Of a DNA stretch of 64,000 bases, positions 8,217 to 15,271 are shown piece after piece (within the stretch, counting starts at the first letter, position 1; each line of letters opens with the position of its first letter). The notes under the pieces are model-generated. The model had not been told where the DNA came from, did no database searches, and saw only the letters and a list, made by a program, of their open reading frames with translations. Location of the stretch: assembly GCF_017255415.1 (NCBI RefSeq), contig NZ_JAFJZZ010000001.1, positions 806,001 through 870,000 on the forward strand, read 5' to 3'. This stretch comes from Clostridium aminobutyricum. GTDB lineage: Bacteria; Bacillota; Clostridia; Peptostreptococcales; Anaerovoracaceae. The translations under genes were made by a program, and so were the position numbers.

Positions 8217-9102
8217 TGTCACTCACCTCACGTTCTTTCATGCTTCTGCCATCTGTAGGATGATTCATTACTTTTCCATTAAAATACATGGTCGAAGACC
8301 CTCCTCCATCTAAATTATAGGCCGTAATGCAGCCTCTTTCTTTGAGTTCTTGGGCTAATTCAAGGAGGGAAATGCCTGCACTTTCTTCTGTTCTTCCGTC
8401 CGATACGATAATTATGTAATGTCCTTCTGAAATTTGACCAATGGCAGTTCTTGGGTTGCTTGTTTTGGCTCTTGATACTTCACTGGTTTCGTTGACCGTC
8501 AGCTGACCGTTTTCTACAAGTGAAGGTCCAAAGGATAAAATTTGCCATATGTTGTCATCGTTTAAAAGGGTGTTTATACTTACTTGATTTTCATGAATAA
8601 TGGAGAAATCCCCATTTTCATCAATGACTAGATCTTCATCACTTTTATCGGATCTAGCGGTTTCCCTATAAACTTCACCATTACGTAAAACATATCCCTC
8701 CTCTCTAAACCCATAATAATCACCATTGATAGCGAAAATAGCATGATTTTCTTCTGCTATATTCGAAGTCTTATCTTTAATATTACGGCCATACGTATTA
8801 TTGGCCAGTGCCGTTTTTAAATATTTCGGATCAGAGACCCAAATATCTGCAATATATAGGATCGAGTTATATTTTTGCTCTGTGTCAATCGTTATTTTGA
8901 TCCAGTCATCTTCATAAGAACGATCTGTAACAACAGCTTCGGTTTTTGATTCAGATTGAGCCCATTTTGGGGAATTGTCTTCGACTTTTGTAAGGGATTT
9001 TTGAATGACAAAAGTATCTAGCAATACATAAGTAAAGGAAAAAATCAATAAAAAAGTAAATAGGACAGCCCAGCTATAGGGTCCTGTAAATCTTCTTATC
9101 AT
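8197..9102 (-). CDS. Phosphodiester glycosidase family (NAGPA-domain) exported protein
   Basis: A 301-residue protein with an N-terminal membrane anchor at about 10-30 and a NAGPA/DUF2233 domain outside the membrane. Diagnostic stretches are AINGDYYGF, the SNPRTAIGQ region and the C-terminal YNLDGGGSSTMYFNG. Members of this family cleave sugar-phosphodiester links or are annotated as exopolysaccharide proteins. It overlaps the genes on both sides (29 bases with the glycosyltransferase), giving a tight three-gene operon. It probably modifies a cell-surface glycan; the exact bond is unknown. Confidence 0.88.
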   Translation of the reverse strand: MIRRFTGPYSWAVLFTFLLIFSFTYVLLDTFVIQKSLTKVEDNSPKWAQSESKTEAVVTDRSYEDDWIKITIDTEQKYNSILYIADIWVSDPKYLKTALANNTYGRNIKDKTSNIAEENHAIFAINGDYYGFREEGYVLRNGEVYRETARSDKSDEDLVIDENGDFSIIHENQVSINTLLNDDNIWQILSFGPSLVENGQLTVNETSEVSRAKTSNPRTAIGQISEGHYIIIVSDGRTEESAGISLLELAQELKERGCITAYNLDGGGSSTMYFNGKVMNHPTDGRSMKEREVSDIVYIGY

Positions 9103-10156
9103 CTGTCTTCCACTTCTTTCTTTTTGATACGAAAATATATTTTTTTTGAATATTGTAACTCAGTATAAATAAAATACTGTCTACTAATATCTTAATAAAG
9201 GTTAGATTTAACGGTACATTCTTTAGCAGCGAAACAAATAACCAGCTTAAAAACATCTGCGAACAGAATAACGTAAAATAAGTTAACGTTTCACCGCCAT
9301 ACTTGTTTTTACTTTTAAAAACCCAGTGCTTATTCACTAAGTAATTAAAACTCCCTGATGTCAAGCGAGCAATAACAGTAGCAGCCAATAAACCGATCGT
9401 TCCTCTTCCGAAAACAAGATGCGCCAATATAGTAAAAAGCGAAAGATCTAACATGGCTGAAAGCAATGATGAAAAACTATATTTAAAAATATTTAAATAG
9501 ATACGTACCGAGTCTTTCACCGGATGAAAGTGAGAGGATGCATTATCAGCCAGATATATTGTGTCAATCGGCACATAAATAAAAGGAACACCTTCACGTG
9601 CCATTTTAAACAGCATGTTCATTTCAAATTCATATCTGTCCCCCTCTACAGATAAGCAATTTTGCGAATAAGCCATAGGGATTCCGCGAAGTCCCGTTTG
9701 CGTATCAGGGCATTTTTTTGCTGTGCTCAATAAAAAGACAAACGAGGTGATACGGTTTCCCAAGTAGCTTTTTAACGGAATATTCTTTCCGCTAAAATCT
9801 CTTTTCCCTAAAATTAAACCGGACGAATTATTTTCTAGAAATTCAGCAACTTTGTATATATCCTTGGGACTATGCTGCCCATCCGCATCTGCTGTAACAA
9901 AGCCCGGCAAATTGGGGAAATGGGATAGTACATAAGAGATTCCTGTTTTAAGGGCTGCACCTTTGCCCATATTTTTCGAATGTGTACATATCATACATTG
10001 AAATTCTTCTTCTATCGTTTCAAAAATGCTTGAGCATTCCTGTTTACTTCCATCATTTACGACAATGATCTCTAAATCTAGTCTTTTCAAATCTTCTACT
10101 AGTGTAATTAATTTATCATCTGGATTAAACGCGGGAACTATGATTACTGGCTTCAA
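9074..10156 (-). CDS. Glycosyltransferase family 2 fused to a GtrA membrane domain
   Basis: A 360-residue fusion. Residues 1-220 are a DPM-like GT-A glycosyltransferase: PVIIVPAFNPDDKL at the N-terminus, nucleotide-binding VNDGS and the metal motif TADADGQHS. Residues 230-350 are a GtrA domain with four membrane helices, the type that handles polyprenyl-linked sugars. It probably builds a polyprenyl-phosphate sugar for surface decoration. The apparent start is a TTG at 10156, preceded by AGGGGGT at a good distance. It leads an operon with a phosphodiester glycosidase and a small membrane protein. Confidence 0.9.
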   Translation of the reverse strand: MKPVIIVPAFNPDDKLITLVEDLKRLDLEIIVVNDGSKQECSSIFETIEEEFQCMICTHSKNMGKGAALKTGISYVLSHFPNLPGFVTADADGQHSPKDIYKVAEFLENNSSGLILGKRDFSGKNIPLKSYLGNRITSFVFLLSTAKKCPDTQTGLRGIPMAYSQNCLSVEGDRYEFEMNMLFKMAREGVPFIYVPIDTIYLADNASSHFHPVKDSVRIYLNIFKYSFSSLLSAMLDLSLFTILAHLVFGRGTIGLLAATVIARLTSGSFNYLVNKHWVFKSKNKYGGETLTYFTLFCSQMFLSWLFVSLLKNVPLNLTFIKILVDSILFILSYNIQKKYIFVSKRKKWKTDDKKIYRTL

Positions 10157-10280
10157 ATTTATGACCCCCTCTTTCTTATAAAATATCCTATCAGAAACAT
10201 GTGATGGAAGGTTGATTAAATAATGTTTATTCTATCAAATTATCCGTCTATATGGATATTTATTTTTTTATTTTACACAC

Positions 10281-10310
10281 ATTATACACGGAACATTCAA
10301 AAGCCAACAA
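10281..10310 (-). promoter_or_regulatory. Possible promoter of the GT2-GtrA operon
   Basis: On the minus strand, TTGTTG is followed after 18 bases by TATAAT. The -35 is weak. The remaining sequence to the start codon is AT-rich with nothing else I can name. Confidence 0.4.
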
Positions 10311-10360
10311 AAGGATACCTATCAACGATGAAACATAACATCGTTTTAGTGTATCCTTTT
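10309..10360. terminator. Two-step hairpin terminator
   Basis: AAAAGGATAC (10309-10318) pairs with GTATCCTTTT (10351-10360), and an inner stem, AACGATG with CATCGTT, lies inside. The symmetric A- and T-runs would let it work on both strands. It separates the glycan operon from the surface-protein remnant and the LysM gene. Confidence 0.75.
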
Positions 10361-10394
10361 TAGCTTGATTAGAAACCCTTAATTGAATAATCTC

Positions 10395-10520
10395 TTATTC
10401 AACAGTGATTTTTATTGTTCCTGTGAAACTTTCTCCCTCCGTATTGTAACCTGTATATGAAACTTGAGGTCACCTTTGAATCATAGTCTGACGACGAATT
10501 ATGTAGGGCTGTTCATTATA
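10395..10520 (-). pseudogene. Remnant of a surface-protein 3' end
   Basis: On the minus strand, the last open stretch before a TAA at 10395-10397 reads VSYTGYNTEGESFTGTIKI and ends in TVE. This resembles the C-terminal edge of an extracellular beta-sandwich domain of S-layer-type proteins. Upstream it is cut by a TGA, and related-looking codons continue in another frame, so it is not a working gene. It sits directly behind the LysM gene. Confidence 0.4.
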
Positions 10521-10529
10521 TCCAAAGGT

Positions 10530-10844
10530 CTATTCACTATAGTAAGGAATGGATATGATCTGTCCCGGATAAATGCTGTCAGCAGAAATACCATTTAAGG
10601 AGCAGATTTCATAAACCGTTTTTCTTGGATCGGTATGAGCCGGCCCATATTCAGCTGCAAGATTCCAAAGGGTATCTCCGGATTCAATTTGAATTTGAAT
10701 CATCTGATTCTTTGTTAAGCTGCTCGCGTCATTTATGCCTAAAACGTTATTCACCATAAAAACAAATAAAAGAATGGTTATCGTAATAGATGTGGTAAAT
10801 CTCAGCTTGGACTTAATTCTATAGGATTTTTTTGCGCTTCTCAT
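10530..10844 (-). CDS. yneA: LysM protein of YneA type, probable SOS cell-division inhibitor
   Basis: A 104-residue protein with a basic N-terminus, one membrane helix (about residues 15-35) and a C-terminal LysM domain (about 50-102, beginning IQIESGDTLWNLAAEYG). This is the layout of YneA, which blocks septation after DNA damage in Bacillus. The start at 10844 is set by GGGAGGAA before the ATG; an in-frame TTG-side extension to 10889 would run through an operator. The promoter carries three LexA-type boxes, which supports the SOS role. YneA lies beside lexA in Bacillus; here lexA is not adjacent. Assignment rests on architecture and regulation, since the family diverges fast. Confidence 0.75.
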   Translation of the reverse strand: MRSAKKSYRIKSKLRFTTSITITILLFVFMVNNVLGINDASSLTKNQMIQIQIESGDTLWNLAAEYGPAHTDPRKTVYEICSLNGISADSIYPGQIISIPYYSE

Positions 10845-10869
10845 AATACATTCCTCCCATTTCCATCCA

Positions 10870-10939
10870 GAACTTATGTTCTTAATCACATATTATACGA
10901 ATACATGTTCTTTGTCAATAATTATATAAACATTTGTTC
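10870..10939 (-). promoter_or_regulatory. SOS promoter with three LexA boxes
   Basis: Three boxes fit GAACNNNNGTTC: GAACTTATGTTC at 10870-10881 (perfect), GAATACATGTTC at 10899-10910 and AAACATTTGTTC at 10928-10939 (one mismatch each). Their starts are exactly 29 bp apart. A promoter on the minus strand, TTGACA (complement at 10913-10918) with TATAAT (complement at 10892-10897), has the middle box in its spacer. LexA bound there would block polymerase. Confidence 0.8.
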
Positions 10940-10957
10940 TTTTTTAATCGATAAAAT

Positions 10958-10981
10958 TAAAAAGGCGGACTTTCGTTCCGC
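10958..10981 (-). terminator. Short hairpin terminator
   Basis: On the minus strand, GCGGAAC-GAAA-GTCCGC is followed by TTTTT. It lies upstream of the SOS promoter and insulates it from the TVP38 transcript. Confidence 0.65.
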
Positions 10982-11001
10982 ACTACTGTTTAACTTATTG
11001 A

Positions 11002-11106
11002 TTAAACTTTCATTTTTTCCGCCATTTCAATCGCGTACTTAGCGATGCTTCCGGCATAAAAAAACACCGACAGTTGAACCGCCGATGTTTCCTCTTTATT
11101 TATCAT
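11002..11106 (-). CDS. Possible 34-codon small ORF
   Basis: An ATG-initiated frame of 34 codons ending EMAEKMKV lies between the TVP38 gene and the SOS promoter. Its codon use is plausible, and the C-terminal half (GSIAKYAIEMAEK) reads like an amphipathic helix. However it has no Shine-Dalgarno sequence, and a strong terminator hairpin with its T-run lies within its first half. It may be a gene remnant rather than a translated ORF. Confidence 0.2.
   Translation of the reverse strand: MINKEETSAVQLSVFFYAGSIAKYAIEMAEKMKV
11055..11090 (-). terminator. Terminator after the TVP38-family gene
   Basis: On the minus strand, AAACATCGGC pairs with GTCGGTGTTT (with G-T pairs) around a 9-base loop and runs into seven Ts. 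It starts about 28 bases after the TVP38-family stop codon. Confidence 0.75.
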
Positions 11107-11117
11107 TAAATAACGTA

Positions 11118-11858
11118 TTACATACGTATGAGTTTATTATAGCATTGATCTATATACTTGGTGAGGTTTTCATGAAATTTGATACCAAGAACACATAAAA
11201 CGGCTGCTATGAATGCTAGGATACCGATTCCTACATAACTTCCCTTGTTGAACATACTTCCTATCATAATGGAGCACATCATGGCCGGACTTCTTCCTAT
11301 CAGGGATATCAGCAGGAAGGCTTTTAACCTCATATTTGAAACACCTGCTGCATAATTCAGCAAATCTTTTGGCAGTCCGGGCACCAAAAAAATGACGAAC
11401 ACGATAGTAAATCCGCGTTTACTATTGATACGTTTAACAAATTTGTTTATCCGCTCTTCTCCAAAGATGAGGTGAAGCGCATCCCTTCCAAGAAATCTCG
11501 CTAAATAAAAGGTAATGATTGCCCCTACTGCAGCACCAATGAGCGAAAACAGAAAGCCTAACCAAAAACCATAGGCATAACCCGCTGTAAACTGAAGGCC
11601 TTGTCCGGGAATAATGCAAATGATAATTTGTACGATCTGAAGCGCGATATAGACAAATATGCTTGCCGTTTTGTATTGCTCCAAGTATGCATTGACAGAG
11701 TCTAAGGTTTTAAACTGGCTGATAAAGTCTGCATGAAATAGTACAATATATATCGGTATACCAACAATAACGAGCAGCAAGAGTGCAAATTTTACAATCG
11801 TTAGTAAAACTCTTATTCTTCCTTTCGCTTTTTTTCTTTTTTTATTAACTTGCTTCAT
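11118..11858 (-). CDS. TVP38/TMEM64-family membrane protein
   Basis: A 246-residue integral membrane protein of the TVP38/TMEM64 (SNARE-associated, DedA-like) family, thought to act in lipid handling or transport at the membrane. A basic N-terminus precedes about six hydrophobic segments. The family core is visible as GAAVGAIITFYLARFLGRD and, after it, VPGLPKDLLNYAAGVSNM. It starts 19 bases after the YnbB gene, so the two are probably co-transcribed. The ribosome site is weak (AAGGGG about 15 bases upstream), consistent with coupling. Confidence 0.9.
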   Translation of the reverse strand: MKQVNKKRKKAKGRIRVLLTIVKFALLLLVIVGIPIYIVLFHADFISQFKTLDSVNAYLEQYKTASIFVYIALQIVQIIICIIPGQGLQFTAGYAYGFWLGFLFSLIGAAVGAIITFYLARFLGRDALHLIFGEERINKFVKRINSKRGFTIVFVIFLVPGLPKDLLNYAAGVSNMRLKAFLLISLIGRSPAMMCSIMIGSMFNKGSYVGIGILAFIAAVLCVLGIKFHENLTKYIDQCYNKLIRM

Positions 11859-11877
11859 GCAGCCACAAACACCCCTT

Positions 11878-13173
11878 CTATTTTGACTTCAATAGTTTCC
11901 TATCATAAAGAGTTTGCAGGGCCTTTATGACACCAAATTTGGAATGCTCATAAGTAAGGCCGCCTTGAAAATAGATAATGTAAGGTTCTCTAAGAGGACC
12001 ATCTGCACTTAACTCAATAGAAGATCCTTGTACAAATGCTCCTGCCGCCATAATCACTTGGCTTTCATAACCGGGCATGTCCCAAGGAATCGGTTTTACG
12101 TGTGCATCAATCGGAGCCGCTGCTTGAACGCCTTCCGCAAACGCACATAAAGCATCCGGATCGTTCAGCTTCACGGCTTCAATGATATCACTTCTTTTTT
12201 CAGTTGGTGTAGGACACACCTCATAACCTAAGTTCTGAAACGCCTGAGCGCATAAAATGGCCCCTTTAACAGCTGCATTGACCGTTTTAGGCGCAAGGAA
12301 TAACCCTTGAAGCATGGTTCTGGTTTGTCCGAACATCAGGCCGCATTCGCCGCCGATTCCCGGTGAGGTCATCCGATAGGAAATGTTTCTTATTAAATCT
12401 TCTCTTCCCGCAATATATCCTCCGGTTAAAGCCAAACCGCCTCCCGGATTTTTGATGAGAGAACCCGCAATCACATCGGCACCGACATCGGTCGGCTCTT
12501 TGGTATCCAAAAACTCGCCATAGCAATTATCCACCATGCAAATGATGGACGGATTAATCGCTTTTACAAACTTCGCCCATTCTTCGATCTCCGGTATCGT
12601 AATCGCTTTTCGCCAGCCATAACCCGTTGCCCGCTGAACGGTTATCATTCTGGTTTGAGGGGAAATGGCACTTTTTAAAGCTTCAAAATCGATATTTCCA
12701 TCCGCAGTAAGTTCCACTTGTTTGAAGGTGATCCCGAATTCTTTCAGGGAACCTTTTCCCTCTCCGCGGATTCCGATCACTTCTTCCAACGTATCGTAAG
12801 GGGCTCCCGTACAATAAATCAATTCATCGCCGGGTCTTAAGATGCCGGTAAGGGTCAGCGTCAACGCGTGGGTACCATTTACGATAATAGGCCGTACCAA
12901 TGCTGCCTCTGTGTGGAAAATATCGGAATACACTTTTTCGATCGCTTCACGCCCCGGATCATCATAGCCATATCCGGTATTCCAGCTGAAATGCATATCG
13001 GATATTTTATTCTTCTGAAATGCTTCCAACACCTTATATTGATTGTACGCCATGATATCGTCCAGTTCTAAAAAGGTATTTTTGATCTGTTCTTCCGCTT
13101 CATCAATAATCTCAATAATTTCAGGAGAAATCCCCATCTTTGTTGTTAATAAATCATATGTATTTTTCTGCAT
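11878..13173 (-). CDS. YnbB-type PLP enzyme (methionine gamma-lyase / aluminium-resistance family)
   Basis: A 431-residue PLP-dependent enzyme of the family annotated as cystathionine beta-lyase-like aluminium-resistance protein or methionine gamma-lyase family. The cofactor lysine is in AGSLIKNPGGGLA, and FSWNTGYGYDDPGRE near the N-terminus is typical of this group. The true reaction is not settled for the family. I start it at the ATG at 13173, where GGAGGG is well placed, not at the upstream ATG at 13206. In many Firmicutes it follows mutS-mutL-miaA, as here, but a recombinase gene is inserted between. Confidence 0.9.
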   Translation of the reverse strand: MQKNTYDLLTTKMGISPEIIEIIDEAEEQIKNTFLELDDIMAYNQYKVLEAFQKNKISDMHFSWNTGYGYDDPGREAIEKVYSDIFHTEAALVRPIIVNGTHALTLTLTGILRPGDELIYCTGAPYDTLEEVIGIRGEGKGSLKEFGITFKQVELTADGNIDFEALKSAISPQTRMITVQRATGYGWRKAITIPEIEEWAKFVKAINPSIICMVDNCYGEFLDTKEPTDVGADVIAGSLIKNPGGGLALTGGYIAGREDLIRNISYRMTSPGIGGECGLMFGQTRTMLQGLFLAPKTVNAAVKGAILCAQAFQNLGYEVCPTPTEKRSDIIEAVKLNDPDALCAFAEGVQAAAPIDAHVKPIPWDMPGYESQVIMAAGAFVQGSSIELSADGPLREPYIIYFQGGLTYEHSKFGVIKALQTLYDRKLLKSK

Positions 13174-13225
13174 GTTTCCCTCCGGTATATCGTTTAAGTC
13201 ATTCAAGTCTATAAGTTTACATCAC

Positions 13226-14359
13226 TTATCTATCGTTATCTTTGCGTTCCAATTCCCATTCCATATTATTGACCAAATTTCGTTTTACATTCTGTTTATG
13301 TTTCGCATAAAGCTGTGTAGTCGTTACCTGTTCATGATCCAGAAGGGCTTGAACGTCATAGATATCTTCCCCGCGGCCGATTAAACTGGTTGCTGCGGTT
13401 GCTCTTAATTTATGCGGGCTATATCCGGCTTTCTGTGATGTTTTCAGACCGAATGCAGAATATTTTTTAACAAGCTCCCTGATTTGGCGCTCGGTCATTC
13501 GCTTGCCCTGTAAAGATAAGAATAACGCATCTTTATCTTCTTCCGAAATGGAATCCGGCGACGGCCGTTCTCCCTCCAAGTACTCCATGATGACAATTTC
13601 TGTCGATTGATTAATCGGCATGATGGATTCTTTGCCTCGTTTTCGGTAGATTTTAAATTCTCCCCGATCAAAATTGAAAGAAGATACATTGAGCTGCTGC
13701 AATTCAGACAAACGAAGTCCATACGTCAAAAATAGAATCAATATGGCTTTATCACGCTTCTTGGTTTTCTGCCAGAATTCCTTCTGCTTATTAGTCAGTC
13801 CTATTCCTGTCGAAACAATATCCAGCATACGCATGACTTCATCATCCTGTAACGCTTTAATTTCATGTTCGCCGGGTTTTGGTACCCGAATCGGATCAAG
13901 ACCTGCCGTAATATTGTGTGTCAAAATCTCATCGCGATAGAGGTATTTAAACAGCACAGATAAGGATGATTTCTTTCTGGCTAATGATTTATTGCTGTTT
14001 TCATATATGGTTACCGCTTTTTCGGTTTCTTTTTGATATTTTCTGGCATAATCCAAAAATACATTCACATCTTTTGCCTTTATTTTTTCAAAATCGGCTA
14101 CCGTTATATCTTGCCTAACGGAGGCTGAAACAGCTCCCGATTCCATCAAATAGCCACAGAAGAAATGTACATCCCGGAGATAAGCCAATCGAGTAAGCGG
14201 CAGCACGTTGCCTCGAAGATAGATAAAAAAACCCCTCATAAAGGCAGGAAGCTCTTCTTCAATCGCCGTACACTGCATAAAAAGTTCCAGTTCTTTTTTG
14301 ATAATATTATCGGGCTTCCCTGTTTTATTCTGAAATTTTATCTTTTTTCTCTCAGCCAT
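13226..14359 (-). CDS. XerC/XerD-type tyrosine recombinase
   Basis: A 377-residue tyrosine recombinase. An N-terminal SAM-like core-binding domain (about 35-145) precedes the catalytic domain. The catalytic set is complete: R216 in TYGLRLSEL, H316 and R319 in SPHKLRATAAT, H342 in LLDHEQV and the nucleophile Y351 in TQLYAKH. Xer-type enzymes resolve chromosome dimers at dif; close relatives include integrases. It is longer than XerC or XerD (about 300), mainly from a linker around 180-200. It overlaps miaA by 22 bases and runs into ynbB, so it is part of a repair/tRNA operon. No dif site, integron or phage gene is near. Confidence 0.9.
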   Translation of the reverse strand: MAERKKIKFQNKTGKPDNIIKKELELFMQCTAIEEELPAFMRGFFIYLRGNVLPLTRLAYLRDVHFFCGYLMESGAVSASVRQDITVADFEKIKAKDVNVFLDYARKYQKETEKAVTIYENSNKSLARKKSSLSVLFKYLYRDEILTHNITAGLDPIRVPKPGEHEIKALQDDEVMRMLDIVSTGIGLTNKQKEFWQKTKKRDKAILILFLTYGLRLSELQQLNVSSFNFDRGEFKIYRKRGKESIMPINQSTEIVIMEYLEGERPSPDSISEEDKDALFLSLQGKRMTERQIRELVKKYSAFGLKTSQKAGYSPHKLRATAATSLIGRGEDIYDVQALLDHEQVTTTQLYAKHKQNVKRNLVNNMEWELERKDNDR

Positions 14360-15270
14360 GTGATAATCTCCTCAATTACATCTTCATCACTTGGATAATT
14401 TGAAATGTTAAACCATGTTATATCTTCATATCTTCTAAACCAGGTCATTTGCCTCTTGGCATAATGCCTTGTATTTCGCTTTACGAGATAGATCGCGTGT
14501 TCCAAATCATATTCACCTTTTAGATAGCCGATGATTTCTTTATAGCCGATCCCTTTCATGGAAATATTTTCTTCAGTCAGCCCCATGGATAAAAGAGAGC
14601 TGATTTCTTCGATTAACCCCATTTCCAAAAGCAAATCCACCCGCTGATTGATTCGGTCATACAGTTCTTCACGATCCCTGCTTAAACCGATTAATGTATA
14701 GTTGTAATCGTTTGTTTTCACGAAAGATTCTTCAAAAGGCTTGATACCGCTCTCTGTATTTTCAGCCACTTCAATGGCTCGAATCATCTTTTTTAAATTG
14801 TTTACATGGATGCGCTCCGCCGCTTTCGGGTCCACTTCTTTTAATCGATTATAAACTGCTTCGTTTCCCTGTTCTTCTGCCAATTTTTCAAGCTTTTCAC
14901 GATACGCATTTCCCACCGGAGGTGCTGAAAAGTTCATATCATAGAGTAACGAATTTACATACAGGCCTGTCCCGCCTGATACAATCGGTGTTTTCCCTTT
15001 GTCAAAAATTTCAACAATCGCCGCCTTCGCTCTTTTTTGATATTCTGCTGCCGAAAACGGCTCTCTCGGATCAATTTGATCTACTAAATAGTGCTTGACC
15101 TCCGCCTGTTCCTGGGTGGTCGGTTTCGCACTTCCGATATCCATAAACCGATATAATTGCATCGAATCACACGATACGATTTCACCGTTCATGGCTTTTG
15201 CAATCTCAATGGCATATTTTGTTTTTCCAACTGCAGTAGGTCCTGCAACAATAATTATTTCTTTTTTCAT
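14338..15270 (-). CDS. miaA: tRNA dimethylallyltransferase
   Basis: A 310-residue enzyme that adds a dimethylallyl group to A37 of tRNAs reading UNN codons. The P-loop VAGPTAVGKTK is at residues 8-18, DSMQLYRFMDIGSAKP follows at about 35, and SGGTGLYVNSLL and TRHYAKRQMTWFRR are family landmarks. I start it at the ATG at 15270, one base after the mutL stop; a longer frame to 15303 lies inside mutL. Its substrate, dimethylallyl diphosphate, would come from the non-mevalonate pathway, of which dxs is in this window. Confidence 0.95.
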   Translation of the reverse strand: MKKEIIIVAGPTAVGKTKYAIEIAKAMNGEIVSCDSMQLYRFMDIGSAKPTTQEQAEVKHYLVDQIDPREPFSAAEYQKRAKAAIVEIFDKGKTPIVSGGTGLYVNSLLYDMNFSAPPVGNAYREKLEKLAEEQGNEAVYNRLKEVDPKAAERIHVNNLKKMIRAIEVAENTESGIKPFEESFVKTNDYNYTLIGLSRDREELYDRINQRVDLLLEMGLIEEISSLLSMGLTEENISMKGIGYKEIIGYLKGEYDLEHAIYLVKRNTRHYAKRQMTWFRRYEDITWFNISNYPSDEDVIEEIITWLREKR

Positions 15271-15271
15271 C

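Noticed and set aside
13043-13384. Plus-strand 113-codon frame across the ynbB/xer junction
   Set aside because: It is antisense to two confident genes, lacks a ribosome site and has no recognisable domain.
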